Shown here piece after piece: positions 8,622 to 16,886 of a stretch of 64,000 nt of DNA (its first letter is position 1; every line of letters begins with the position of its first letter). The position numbers and the translations under genes were made by a program. This stretch comes from Nesterenkonia sandarakina. GTDB taxonomy: Bacteria; Actinomycetota; Actinomycetes; Actinomycetales; Micrococcaceae. The stretch lies in the NCBI RefSeq assembly GCF_013410215.1, contig NZ_JACCFQ010000001.1, positions 1,488,001-1,552,000 of the forward strand, in the 5' to 3' direction. Under the pieces are notes generated by a model that searched no databases, was not told the DNA's origin, and was given only the letters and a program-made list of their open reading frames with translations.

Positions 8622-8917
8622 AGGTGCTTCACCCCTTCGGACTGGGTGTAGTACGTGGCGTGGCGGTAGCTCTTGCCCTGGGCGGACTCGAAGTAGGCAC
8701 CCTTGGAGTCCGGATCCGAGGCCATGATGGCCTCGGCCGGCACCACCCACACCGAGGTGCCCTCGTTGCGCCGGGTGTAGAGGTCCCGGGCGTTGCGGAT
8801 CGCCATGGTGGCATCAGGTGCGTGCAGCGAGCCCGCGTGGACATGAGAGAGCCCGCGTGAGGACCGGATGAAGACCTCCCAGAGGGGCCAGGAGCTGGAA
8901 TCTGCGCTGGAGGTCAT
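8618..8917 (-). CDS. paaB: Phenylacetyl-CoA epoxidase subunit PaaB
   Basis: This 99-residue protein shows the conserved pattern WPLWEVFIRSSRGLSHVHAGSLHAPD and NARDLYTRRNEGTSVWVVPA of PaaB, a small subunit that links PaaAC heterodimers and may help the reductase dock. Its length matches the family (about 95 residues). It lies between paaA (50 nt upstream) and paaC, whose GTG start overlaps its stop. Confidence 0.97.
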   Translation of the reverse strand: MTSSADSSSWPLWEVFIRSSRGLSHVHAGSLHAPDATMAIRNARDLYTRRNEGTSVWVVPAEAIMASDPDSKGAYFESAQGKSYRHATYYTQSEGVKHL

Positions 8918-8967
8918 GGCCTCGTCTTTCTCATGGTGAGTGGATGGGGTGTGGCGGGGGAGGGGGG

Positions 8968-9993
8968 TCAGGCGCCGATCAGGGCGGCCTGATCCTGCTC
9001 CTGGGACTGCCGGTTCGCGTAGGCGACCGCGGCTTCACGGACCCAGGCGCCCTCGTCGCGGGCCTTGCGGTAGTGCTCCAGGCGCTGCCGGCTCAGCGGG
9101 CCGTTGCCCTTGATCACGGCGAAGAACTCGTCCCAGTCCAGGTCTCCGAAGTCGTAGTGGCCGCGCTCCTCGTTCCACTTCAGCTCAGGGTCCGGAAGTG
9201 TGAGTCCCAGGGCCTCGACCTGCGGGACCAGCATGTCCACAAAGCGCTGACGCAGCTCATCGTTGGTGAAGCGCTTGATCTTCCAGGCCATGGACTGCTG
9301 GGAGTTCGGGGAGTCTCCGTCTGGCGGGCCGAACATCTGCAGCGCCGGCCCGTAGAAGCGGTTCACGGCGTCCTGGGCCATCTGGTGCTGCGCTTCGGTG
9401 CCGTGGGAGAGCGAGTAGAGGATCTCCCAGCCCTGGCGCTGGTGGAAGGACTCTTCCTTGCAGATGCGCACCATGGCGCGTCCGTAGGGCCCATAGGATG
9501 CACGGCATAGCGGCACCTGGTTCACGATGGCGGCGCCGTCGACCAGCCAGCCGATCGCCCCGATGTCCGCCCAGGTCCGTGCGGGGTAGTTGAAGATTGA
9601 GGAGTACTTGGCCTTGCCGCTGTAGAGCTGGTCGTACATCTCTTCGCGGGGGCGCCCCAAGGTCTCAGCGGCGGAGTAGAGGTAGAGCCCGTGTCCGGCC
9701 TCGTCCTGGACCTTGGCCATCAGGATGGACTTGCGCTTGAGGCTCGGGGCGCGGGAGATCCAGTTGCCCTCGGGCTGCATGCCGATGATCTCGGAGTGCG
9801 CGTGCTGGGAGACCTGCCGCACCAGTGACTTCCGGTAGGACTCGGGCATCCAGTCCCGCGGTTCGATCCGGGAGTCTTCGGCGATGATCTCGTCGAAGCG
9901 GTTCTGCCCGGCCTCCGCCTCGGCGAGTGCCGCTGCGGCGTCAGCCTCATCGGCGAGGTGCAGGGGAGCGTGCTGGTGGTTCTCGGGTGACAT
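8968..9993 (-). CDS. paaA: Phenylacetyl-CoA epoxidase catalytic subunit PaaA
   Basis: This 341-residue ferritin-like di-iron oxygenase subunit epoxidises the ring of phenylacetyl-CoA using O2. The metal-ligand helices are visible as [15 protein letters not shown] (E..H) and [16 protein letters not shown] (E..H), and [21 protein letters not shown] is strongly family-like. ATG at 9993 has AGAGG with a 6-nt spacer. An ATG at 9999 sits directly against that sequence and is less likely. It is the first gene of paaABCDE, and a TetR-type operator-like site lies just upstream. Confidence 0.97.
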   Translation of the reverse strand: MSPENHQHAPLHLADEADAAAALAEAEAGQNRFDEIIAEDSRIEPRDWMPESYRKSLVRQVSQHAHSEIIGMQPEGNWISRAPSLKRKSILMAKVQDEAGHGLYLYSAAETLGRPREEMYDQLYSGKAKYSSIFNYPARTWADIGAIGWLVDGAAIVNQVPLCRASYGPYGRAMVRICKEESFHQRQGWEILYSLSHGTEAQHQMAQDAVNRFYGPALQMFGPPDGDSPNSQQSMAWKIKRFTNDELRQRFVDMLVPQVEALGLTLPDPELKWNEERGHYDFGDLDWDEFFAVIKGNGPLSRQRLEHYRKARDEGAWVREAAVAYANRQSQEQDQAALIGA

Positions 9994-10020
9994 GGTCATC
10001 CTCTATTCCGTCGCATTATT

Positions 10021-10040
10021 TACCGACCGTTCGTTCAGTA
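10021..10040. promoter_or_regulatory. Candidate PaaR (TetR-type) operator upstream of paaA
   Basis: The sequence ACCGACCGTTCGTTCAGT is an imperfect palindrome (GACC-GTTC-GTTC core at 10025-10036; 7 of 10 positions match between half-sites). It lies about 30 bp upstream of the paaA start in an AT-richer stretch. A related GACC-N4-GGTC core precedes paaI, whose operon contains a TetR gene. That makes it the likely binding site of the local PaaR. Confidence 0.6.
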
Positions 10041-10080
10041 TAGCACTGGAGGTGTGACGGTCAACACTGGGCTCTGGCCC

Positions 10081-11325
10081 TCATGCGTCGACGAGTTCCC
10101 GGGCGGGTTCGCCGAGTCTGCGGACCCGCGGACTCAGCAGCGAGGCCAGGGCGACGATCACCCAGAGGCTGACGAAGACTGTGGTGGCCAGGTGCAGGCT
10201 GCCGCCCTCGATCAGGACGGCGCCGCCGCCGATGCCCAGGGCCGGGGTGAGGGTGAGGATGGCGTTCTGGGCGCCGAGGACCCTGCCGCGCTGGTTCTCC
10301 GCGACGTTTTCCACGAAGGTCAGCCCGACGACGGCGTTCATGGCGCCGCCCCCGAGGCCCGCGACCGCGGCCGAGGCGAAGATCGACCAGACCGGGCCCA
10401 GGAAGGCGAGGCCGCCCAGACCCACCGCCAGGGTGGCGATCCCGGAGATGAACCAGACCCGGCGCGGAATTCTGTTGGCGAGGCCGGCGAAGAGGCCGCC
10501 GCCGACGAGCAGGCCTGCGGCCAGAGAGCTAAGCACAAATCCGACGAACTGCGGCTCATCCTGGAAGGCGAAATGGACCGGGATCACCATGCCCTGCATG
10601 GCCGCCAGCACGACCCCGAGCGTGACCGCCAGCAGGAGCATCATGCGCAGCAGGGGGGAGCGGAGCAGCAAGGTCAGGCCGTGCAGGAGCCCGCGGACGC
10701 CCTGCGTGGTGGGCGCCGCGTCGCGGTGGCGCTGATGCGCCGTCGCCCCGGACGGGATGCCGAGCGTGAGCAGCACTGACAGGGCAGCCATCCCGGAGGT
10801 GATCCACAGGACTGTCACCGGTTCCAGAGCTGCGACCAGCACTCCGGCCACTGCGGGACCGATCAGCATGGTCACACCGGTCATTGCCTCGCGCAGTCCG
10901 ATGAGCCGGGCAGGCTCCGATCCCACCGCCTTCGCGATGGCTGGCAGCATCGCCTCCCGGGCGGTCATGCCGGGGACGTCGCCGAAGGAGCCCAGGATGG
11001 CCACCGCGATGAACCAGCCCAGGTTCAGGCCTGCCGTGAGCTCCACGATGGGCAGGATGACCAGGGCGACGGCGGAGATGGCGTCCGAGAGGATCGAGGC
11101 GGTGCGGCGATTGATCCGATCGATCAGAGAACCCATCAGGAGTCCGGCGATCGCGGCCGGCAGCGCCGCGGCGATCGCTACGATCCCGGCGTCGAGCGGG
11201 CTGCCGGTGGTGAAGAGCACGAGCAGCGGAAGGGCGATGGCGGTGACCGAGTTGCCCAGCAGCGAGGTGACGAATGAGGCGAAATAGAAGAAGGAGGTTC
11301 TTTTCATGCCCACAGTGAAGGCCAT
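10081..11325 (-). CDS. MFS transporter, drug/metabolite efflux type
   Basis: This 414-residue membrane protein has about 12 hydrophobic segments (for example TSLLGNSVTAIALPLLVLF, ALSVLLTLGI and ATTVFVSLWVIVALASLL) and a loop GSLIDRINRRTASI resembling the MFS loop 2-3 motif (G.L.DR..R). It resembles the MFS_3/enterobactin-exporter-like group. A MerR-type gene lies 30 nt upstream on the same strand, the usual arrangement for a drug-responsive exporter. The ATG at 11325 has no clear ribosome binding site; an ATG at 11307 is possible. The substrate is unknown. Confidence 0.85.
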   Translation of the reverse strand: MAFTVGMKRTSFFYFASFVTSLLGNSVTAIALPLLVLFTTGSPLDAGIVAIAAALPAAIAGLLMGSLIDRINRRTASILSDAISAVALVILPIVELTAGLNLGWFIAVAILGSFGDVPGMTAREAMLPAIAKAVGSEPARLIGLREAMTGVTMLIGPAVAGVLVAALEPVTVLWITSGMAALSVLLTLGIPSGATAHQRHRDAAPTTQGVRGLLHGLTLLLRSPLLRMMLLLAVTLGVVLAAMQGMVIPVHFAFQDEPQFVGFVLSSLAAGLLVGGGLFAGLANRIPRRVWFISGIATLAVGLGGLAFLGPVWSIFASAAVAGLGGGAMNAVVGLTFVENVAENQRGRVLGAQNAILTLTPALGIGGGAVLIEGGSLHLATTVFVSLWVIVALASLLSPRVRRLGEPARELVDA

Positions 11326-11355
11326 GACGTCGCGTCAGGGTCAAACTCGCGTGCC

Positions 11356-12090
11356 TCAGTCCGCCTGGGGATGCTCCAACTCCTGCTGGATCCGGGTCAG
11401 GACGCGGCGTTGCACCGGGTCGAGCCTGCGCAGGTTCAGCTCCTCCATCAGGGCTGTGACCTGGTCATCCAGCGGCGGCAGCTCGGCGAAGCGTTCCTGC
11501 ACGGGACGCAGAACCAAGACCATCTCCTGGATCAGCGAGTCGACCTCAACCTCGGGAGTCTCGGCATCCAGGGCGGAGAAGCGCGCCGTCAGCGGTGCGA
11601 TTATTCGGGCGTTGAGTGCCGCGAACCCTTCGGCGAACACCTGATGGCCGCCGTCGTCGAGAAGGTGTCCCAGCAGCACCAGCTGCTCGTGCTCATACCG
11701 CGAGATCTCTTCAGAGACGGATGCGTCCGGGGCCGAGCGCCAATCGGCGAGCTCCGGGGGAAGATCCAGCGGCGCACCGCTGCGGCGCAGCTCGGCGATG
11801 CGCGCCCGGCGGGCCTCGAGTCGGTCGATCTCCGCGGCGGCCTGCAGATCGAGCTCTTCGAGCAGGTCCTCTGCGGCGGACGGACCGTCCAGTACCGTGT
11901 GGAGCTCCGCGAGCGGGACGCCCAGGGTGGTGAGTCTCTTGATGCGCAGGAGCTGGACCAGATGGCTGATGTCGTAGCGGCGGTAGCCTGCGCTGCTGCG
12001 CGGAGGCTCGGGGAGCAGTCCCATCTGGTGGTAATGGCGCACCGTGCGCACGGTCACCCCGGCCAGGTCGGCGATCTCACTGCTGAGCAC
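11356..12090 (-). CDS. MerR-family transcriptional regulator
   Basis: This 244-residue regulator has an N-terminal winged helix (residues 3-70) with the MerR pattern ...AGVTVRTVRHYHQMGLLPEPPRSSAGYRRYD and the following L..I..L...G..L.E. A coiled helix and an uncharacterised C-terminal region of about 130 residues follow. There are no clustered Cys residues for metal sensing, so a drug-sensing type is more likely. The start is GTG at 12090 with AGAGGAG 7 nt upstream. It is probably co-transcribed with the downstream MFS gene and may regulate it. Confidence 0.88.
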   Translation of the reverse strand: MLSSEIADLAGVTVRTVRHYHQMGLLPEPPRSSAGYRRYDISHLVQLLRIKRLTTLGVPLAELHTVLDGPSAAEDLLEELDLQAAAEIDRLEARRARIAELRRSGAPLDLPPELADWRSAPDASVSEEISRYEHEQLVLLGHLLDDGGHQVFAEGFAALNARIIAPLTARFSALDAETPEVEVDSLIQEMVLVLRPVQERFAELPPLDDQVTALMEELNLRRLDPVQRRVLTRIQQELEHPQAD

Positions 12091-12107
12091 TGGTCCACTC
12101 CTCTGCT

Positions 12108-12401
12108 TCAGGCCGGCTGTCCGGTGTTCTGCCCGGCCGCACGACGCCGGATCCGGATCGGGCCGCGGGCCGTGGTCAGGTCAACCACCTCGCCGCGCTG
12201 GGTGATCTCTACGACGCCTGCAGCGACGAGGCGCCCAGCGGCGGCGCGCGCCGCGTCCATCTCCTCCCGCCACTGCTCACCGCCCACCGCGCGAGCGGCC
12301 TCGGAGGGACAGATTGTCGCGTTCGCAGCCCGCTGGGCGAGCAGCTCGAGGATCGCGCGTTCCATATCGCGATCGGAGATCGCGGAAGGTGGTTCATTCA
12401 T
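12108..12401 (-). CDS. DUF3253 domain protein
   Basis: This small protein of about 97 residues (103 if the upstream ATG at 12419 is used) matches the DUF3253 pattern: ILELLAQRAANATICPSEAAR, then W..EMDAARAAAGRLVAAGVVEITQRGE and TARGPIRIRR. The fold is expected to be winged-helix-like, but no function is established. It lies 17 nt upstream of the MerR gene on the same strand and may share its transcript. Confidence 0.75.
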   Translation of the reverse strand: MNEPPSAISDRDMERAILELLAQRAANATICPSEAARAVGGEQWREEMDAARAAAGRLVAAGVVEITQRGEVVDLTTARGPIRIRRRAAGQNTGQPA

Positions 12402-12454
12402 GACTTCAGTCTGCCGCACCCGTGGCGGCTCGGCGATGCGTCGCAGACATCGAG

Positions 12455-12504
12455 CCGAAGAGAGCCCCGCCGAAGCTCAGGAGGGCATCGACGGGGCTCT
12501 TCGG
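12455..12504 (-). terminator. Stem-loop terminator after the flotillin gene
   Basis: CCGAAGAGAGCCCCG (12455-12469) and CGGGGCTCTTCGG (12492-12504) form an inverted repeat with a 2-nt bulge and a 22-nt loop. It lies about 30 nt past the flotillin stop. No strong U-tract follows, so termination strength is uncertain. Confidence 0.6.
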
Positions 12505-12534
12505 TTCAGCGAGCGCTGACTATTCGCTGTGACT

Positions 12535-13932
12535 CTAGCTCTGGCCGTCGCTCTGGCTCGGCGCAGCGCCCGCGTGATTGGACTCGGCCAGCGCCTCGCC
12601 CATGGCCGTTCCCTGGACCTTCGCCTGCAAGATCGAACCCAGGTCGATCCCGGTGGCGGCCTCAACACTCTTGAACACCCCGGCCAGGGCCACGGAGGAC
12701 TCGCCGTCGAAGTGCTTGGAGGCTCCGGAGTCGCCGGAGCCGCCGATCAGGGTCATCGAGCCGATGTTCGCGTAACCGGCGGCGAAGGACTCCATGAGCT
12801 GGGGCAGCACCGCCAGCGCCTCGCGGGCGAGCACCGCTTCCTGATTCTCGCGCAGCGCCTCGGCCTCGGCGCGGATGGCGGCGGCCTTGGCCTCACCTTC
12901 CTCGCGGATCGCCGTGGCCTCCGCCTCGGAGCGGCGCAGGCGGGCCCGGGCCTCGGATTCGGCGACCAGGGCCTCGGCCTCAGCTGCCTTGGTGCGCTCG
13001 TAGGCCTCTGCGTCGGCGCGCTTCTGCTGCTTGTACAGATCAGCGTCGGCAACTCGTTTGACCTCGGCGTCGAGCTCGGCCTGGCGGTTCTCGGCGCGCT
13101 GCCCCAGCACCTCCTGGCGGGCTTTCTCCCCGGCCAGAGCTTCGGCCTGTTCCGCCTGCGCGCGAGCCTGACCCACGCGTGAGGTCGCGGCCGCCTGGTT
13201 CGAGTCGTACTCGGTCTCCTCAATCAGGTTCTGCTCTTGGTTGGCGATCCGCTCTTTGGCGATCGCGCGTTCGGCGTTGGTCGCAGCGATCTCTGCGGCC
13301 TGCCGCTTGGCCTCGATCTCCGGGGCGCCGAGTGAGGAGATGTAGCCGGAGTCGTCGGTGATCTCACGGATCTGGAAGGAGTCCAGCAGCAGACCCTGGG
13401 TCTGCAGCTCCGGGGAGATCGATTCCGAGATCTCATCGGAGAACTTCTGCCGGTCCCGCATCAGCTGGATGACCGTCTGCTGCGCCATCAGTCCGCGCAG
13501 CGCGCCTTCGAGCTGGTCCTGGGTGTACTCGACCACCGCGTTGTCCTGGGAGGCGAAACGCTCGGAGGCGGCCTTGACGTCTTCTACGTTGCTGCCGATC
13601 TTGACCAGCGCGACCGCCTCGGCGTTGATGGTCACGTTGTCGTGGCTCTGCGCGGTCACGGTCATCAAGACCTGCCGGGACCGCAGCGAGATGATCTCGT
13701 GGCGCTGCCGGATCGGGTTGACCAGCGCCCGACCGTTGACGATGACCTGCTTGGGGCGCGAGCCTGGAACATCGGAGCGCGAGGACTTGCCGGTGACCAC
13801 CAGCGCCTCGTCCGCCCGGGCAACCTTGGTCCAGGCGCGCATGATCAGCAGAGCGACCGTGCCGATGAGCACCGCGGCCACGAGCAGACCGACTATCAGA
13901 GCCAGCGTCCCACCGGTTGTCAGAACATCCAT
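12535..13932 (-). CDS. Flotillin-family membrane scaffold protein
   Basis: This 465-residue protein has one N-terminal membrane segment (residues about 8-31), an SPFH/Band-7 domain (about 35-200, with NPIRQRHEIISLRSRQVLMTVTAQSHDNVTINAEAVALVKIG split by motif-like spacing), and a long Ala/Glu-rich coiled coil (about 200-390) with repeated A-E-A heptads. A C-terminal region contains MTLIGGSGDSG, typical of flotillins. Flotillins organise ordered membrane microdomains. No NfeD-type partner gene lies beside it. The unit has its own stem-loop terminator and sits inside the interrupted paa region without an obvious link to it. Confidence 0.92.
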   Translation of the reverse strand: MDVLTTGGTLALIVGLLVAAVLIGTVALLIMRAWTKVARADEALVVTGKSSRSDVPGSRPKQVIVNGRALVNPIRQRHEIISLRSRQVLMTVTAQSHDNVTINAEAVALVKIGSNVEDVKAASERFASQDNAVVEYTQDQLEGALRGLMAQQTVIQLMRDRQKFSDEISESISPELQTQGLLLDSFQIREITDDSGYISSLGAPEIEAKRQAAEIAATNAERAIAKERIANQEQNLIEETEYDSNQAAATSRVGQARAQAEQAEALAGEKARQEVLGQRAENRQAELDAEVKRVADADLYKQQKRADAEAYERTKAAEAEALVAESEARARLRRSEAEATAIREEGEAKAAAIRAEAEALRENQEAVLAREALAVLPQLMESFAAGYANIGSMTLIGGSGDSGASKHFDGESSVALAGVFKSVEAATGIDLGSILQAKVQGTAMGEALAESNHAGAAPSQSDGQS

Positions 13933-14292
13933 CCGTCAGTACCTCTATCTGCGTCCGTGTTGGGGGCCAGCGATGTGCGCCGGCAGGAGCCGCCCCGATC
14001 CGCGGGTCAGCGACCTGCGGAAAGAGCTAATCTTCAGGACTTTGGATCGGATGGTGCGAAAAGAGAGTTCACCTCGGCTGGTCAGCACCCAGGAGGGGGC
14101 ACTGACAAGCCAAGATGAACCGAAACGTGTCCTGGAGACAACCTGACGCTAACCTGAACAAAATCCCTGGGTCAACAGGTCCAGGTGACTGTGACCCGCG
14201 AAATTTGGGCGCGGTGCAGGGGTGTGTGGACCGTCAGGCCCGTCGCGGCGCGGATGCAGGCAGTTGAAGAAGGCACCTATTGTGTCGAAGTT
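13933..14292. other. Intergenic region upstream of flotillin (360 bp, no gene seen)
   Basis: No convincing coding region was found. It should hold the promoter of the flotillin gene (minus strand) and the 3' end of the tetR transcript. A pair of direct heptamers AACCTGA (14140-14146 and 14151-14157) with an 11-bp period is the only clear structure. Confidence 0.6.
14140..14157. promoter_or_regulatory. Direct heptamer repeat, possible response-regulator site
   Basis: AACCTGA-CGCT-AACCTGA is an exact 7-bp direct repeat with an 11-bp period. On the minus strand it reads TCAGGTT twice. OmpR/PhoP-type response regulators bind such 11-bp direct repeats. It is about 210 bp upstream of the flotillin start, so its target is uncertain. 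Confidence 0.3.
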
Positions 14293-14913
14293 TCAGCCCT
14301 GCTCGGTGGCTCGCAGTCCGCCGAGGATCATCTGTTTCACGGTCTCGGCCAGGGCTGCGTCGGGGGCTCCGCCGACCGGGCGGTACCAGTCCACGATCGA
14401 GTTGATCGTGCCCATGGCCAGACGGGAGGCGGTGCGTGCGTCGATGTCCTGGCGCAGGTCACCGTCCTGCTGGGCCTGCCGGATCAGCTCCGCGATGCGC
14501 AGCGTGATCTCACGGCGTCGCTGCAGCGCCTTGAGCTCCATCTCGGAGTTCCCGCGCAGCCGCAGCAGCAGCGTCACATAGGGCAATGAGGTGGTCAGCA
14601 CCTTCACCGATTCACTCAGGATCATCTCCAGCTCCGCCAGAGCGGGGGCGTCCAGCGCCTCGGCTTCGGTGACCACACGCTCCAGCTCGGCCAGCGAGCG
14701 GTTCAGCGCGATGTCCAAGATCTCTTCCTTGGAGCTGACATGGTGATAGATCGCAGACTTCGAGATCCCCAGCTCGCGGGAGAGCGCACCCATGGAGGTT
14801 GCCTCGTAGCCGTGGCGGTTGAAGGTCTCGACACAGACGGTGATGAGCCCCTCGCGGTCATAGCCGGGGCGGCCCCGGCGGGAGGCGGACGCCGTCGTCG
14901 AAGTCGTGGTCAT
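14293..14913 (-). CDS. paaR: TetR-family regulator of phenylacetate catabolism, PaaR-like
   Basis: This 206-residue TetR/AcrR protein has an N-terminal helix-turn-helix (residues about 20-65: ITVCVETFNRHGYEATSMGALSRELGISK split across helices, then YHHVSSKEEIL). A C-terminal ligand domain has a TetR_C-type end. It is the third gene of the paaI-paaK-tetR unit (21 nt after paaK). In other bacteria PaaR represses paa genes and is released by phenylacetyl-CoA (family knowledge). Related operator-like sites precede paaA and paaI. The name is inferred from context. Confidence 0.82.
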   Translation of the reverse strand: MTTTSTTASASRRGRPGYDREGLITVCVETFNRHGYEATSMGALSRELGISKSAIYHHVSSKEEILDIALNRSLAELERVVTEAEALDAPALAELEMILSESVKVLTTSLPYVTLLLRLRGNSEMELKALQRRREITLRIAELIRQAQQDGDLRQDIDARTASRLAMGTINSIVDWYRPVGGAPDAALAETVKQMILGGLRATEQG

Positions 14914-14934
14914 GACTCCACACTAGTCGCGGGA

Positions 14935-16266
14935 CTAGCGTGGCCGCTGATCATAGATCCGGCGCAGCTTGCCCGAGGAGCGCGCCAGCGAGCCTGGCTC
15001 CTCCACGCTGATCTTGCAGCTGGACCCGACCTTCACCTTGATCTGCCGCGCGAGCTCCGCTCCGGCTGCCTCAGCGTCTGTGGCGGAGGTCTCTGAGCGG
15101 CGTTCGATGTGCACTGTCATCTCATCCATCTTGCCCGGTCGGGCCAGGCGCAGCTGGAAGTGCGGGGAGAGCTCCTTGATCTCCAGAGCGATCTCCTCGA
15201 TCTGGGAGGGGAACAGGTTGACCCCGCGCAGGATGATCATGTCGTCGCTGCGCCCGGTGATCCGTCCCATCCGGCGGTGCCCGGGACGTTCCGAGCCGGG
15301 CAGCAGCCGGGTGAGGTCATGGGTGCGGTAGCGGATGATCGGCAGCGCCTGCTTGGTCAGCGTGGTGAAGACCAGCTCGCCGTGTTCTCCGGTGCGCAGC
15401 ACCTCTTCGCTGATCGGGTCGATGATCTCGGGACGGAAGTGGTCCTCCCAGATCGTCGAACCGTCCTGGCGCTGCACAGATTCACCGGCCACCCCGGGGC
15501 CCATCACCTCGGAGAGGCCGTAGATGTCGCAGGCCTTCAACGCGAAGGTCTGCTCGATCTCATGGCGCATCTTGTCGGTCCACGGCTCGGCGCCGAGCAC
15601 GGCGACCTCCAGTGAGGTCTCCCGCGGGTCCACGCCGGCGGCACGGAAGGCATCGGCCAGCGCGAGCAGATAGGTGGGGGTGCACAGGATGACCCGAGGC
15701 TTGAAGTCCTGGATGAGCTGGACCTGCTTCTCGCTCTGACCACCGGACATCGGGATCACCGTGGCCTTGAGCTTCTCGATCCCGTAGTGGGCGCCCAGGC
15801 CCCCGGTGAACAGGCCGTAGCCATAGGCGTTGTGCACCAGATCTCCCGGGCGGACCCCTGAGTAGCGCAGACAGCGAGCAAGCAGGGTCGCCCAGTTCTC
15901 GATGTCCGCATCGGTGTAGCCCACCACGGTGGGACGACCGGTGGTGCCTGAGGAGGCGTGGACCCGGCGGACCTGGTCCATCGGCACCGCGAAGGCCTTG
16001 AATGGATAGGCCGCGCGCAGGAATTCCTTGTCGGTGAACGGGAACTTCGCCAGGTCCTCCAGGGTCTGCAGGTCCTCGGGGCCGACACCGTGGGCATCGT
16101 AGAGCTCCCGGTAGGCCGCGACGTTGTCATAGGCGTGGCGCAGGGTCTGCTGCAGCCGGGTGAGCTGGAGAGCTTCGATCTCCTCGCGGCTCATCAGCTC
16201 CTCGGTGTCGGGCGCTGCGGGCTCGGTGGCGGGGATCAAGGCGGCTTCGGTGTTCAACAGGCTCAT
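14935..16266 (-). CDS. paaK: Phenylacetate-CoA ligase PaaK
   Basis: This 443-residue ANL-superfamily adenylate-forming enzyme activates phenylacetate with ATP and CoA to phenylacetyl-CoA, the entry step of the pathway. The AMP-binding loop SSGTTGRPTVVGYT and the family motifs NAYGYGLFTGGLGAHYG, YGLSEVMGPGVA and GRSDDMIILRGVNLFPSQ are all present. Its length is normal. ATG at 16266 has a GGAAAG sequence 8 nt before it; a GTG at 16272 overlapping the paaI stop is an alternative. Confidence 0.96.
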   Translation of the reverse strand: MSLLNTEAALIPATEPAAPDTEELMSREEIEALQLTRLQQTLRHAYDNVAAYRELYDAHGVGPEDLQTLEDLAKFPFTDKEFLRAAYPFKAFAVPMDQVRRVHASSGTTGRPTVVGYTDADIENWATLLARCLRYSGVRPGDLVHNAYGYGLFTGGLGAHYGIEKLKATVIPMSGGQSEKQVQLIQDFKPRVILCTPTYLLALADAFRAAGVDPRETSLEVAVLGAEPWTDKMRHEIEQTFALKACDIYGLSEVMGPGVAGESVQRQDGSTIWEDHFRPEIIDPISEEVLRTGEHGELVFTTLTKQALPIIRYRTHDLTRLLPGSERPGHRRMGRITGRSDDMIILRGVNLFPSQIEEIALEIKELSPHFQLRLARPGKMDEMTVHIERRSETSATDAEAAGAELARQIKVKVGSSCKISVEEPGSLARSSGKLRRIYDQRPR

Positions 16267-16268
16267 GG

Positions 16269-16745
16269 TCACTTCTTTCCGGGGGAGGCGATGGTGCGCG
16301 AGCGGCCGCGGAAGACGCCGAGGAGGTCGTCTCCGCGGGTGATCTTCACGTCATAGACGCCGCTGCGGCCGGTGCTCGCCACCTCGGTCGCCTCAGCGGT
16401 GACCGTCTCGCCGAGCAGGGCAGGCTTCAGGAAGTTGATGTCCACCCCGGAGGCCACGGTGATGGTGCCCTCATCCAGGTGCGGATGGTTGCACGCCATG
16501 GCGAAGCAGGTGTCGGCCAGAGCGAAGAGCATCCCGCCGTGGGCGATGTCGAAGCCGTTGGTCATGTCCTCGCGGATCACCATGCTGATCCGTGCGTGAC
16601 CGGGGTCAGCCTGCAGGACCACGATGCCCAGGGCCTGCGACGCTCGATCGTTCTCCAACATCCGATGCCGCGGCTGGGTTGCGCTGCCCGAGGCTGCGGT
16701 GCTCGAGTTCAGGACCTCGGGGGCGAGCTGGGTGGACTCCGTCAT
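16269..16745 (-). CDS. paaI: Hydroxyphenylacetyl-CoA thioesterase PaaI
   Basis: This 158-residue hot-dog-fold thioesterase carries the PaaI signature HGGMLFALADTCFAMACN, which includes the catalytic Asp. A second part reads INFLKPALLGETVTAEATEV. PaaI frees CoA from hydroxylated dead-end phenylacetyl-CoA products (family knowledge). It is the first gene of the paaI-paaK-paaR unit and ends at the paaK start. Confidence 0.94.
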   Translation of the reverse strand: MTESTQLAPEVLNSSTAASGSATQPRHRMLENDRASQALGIVVLQADPGHARISMVIREDMTNGFDIAHGGMLFALADTCFAMACNHPHLDEGTITVASGVDINFLKPALLGETVTAEATEVASTGRSGVYDVKITRGDDLLGVFRGRSRTIASPGKK

Positions 16746-16760
16746 CGATGCTCCTCATCG

Positions 16761-16787
16761 CATTTCCAGACCGAATGGTCAGTAAGT
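16761..16787. promoter_or_regulatory. Candidate PaaR operator upstream of paaI
   Basis: A perfect inverted repeat GACC-GAAT-GGTC (16769-16780) sits in CCAGACCGAATGGTCAGTAA, about 25 bp upstream of the paaI start. It is related to the site upstream of paaA. Position close to the start codon suits a repressor site. Confidence 0.62.
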
Positions 16788-16886
16788 CAACTCAAGCACC
16801 GGAGTCGATGTGATGTCAAGCACAGGCGGGAGCCGTCCAGCTGCTGGCCCAGACGTCGGCGGACAGCGCCCCGATCAATGGCTCGT

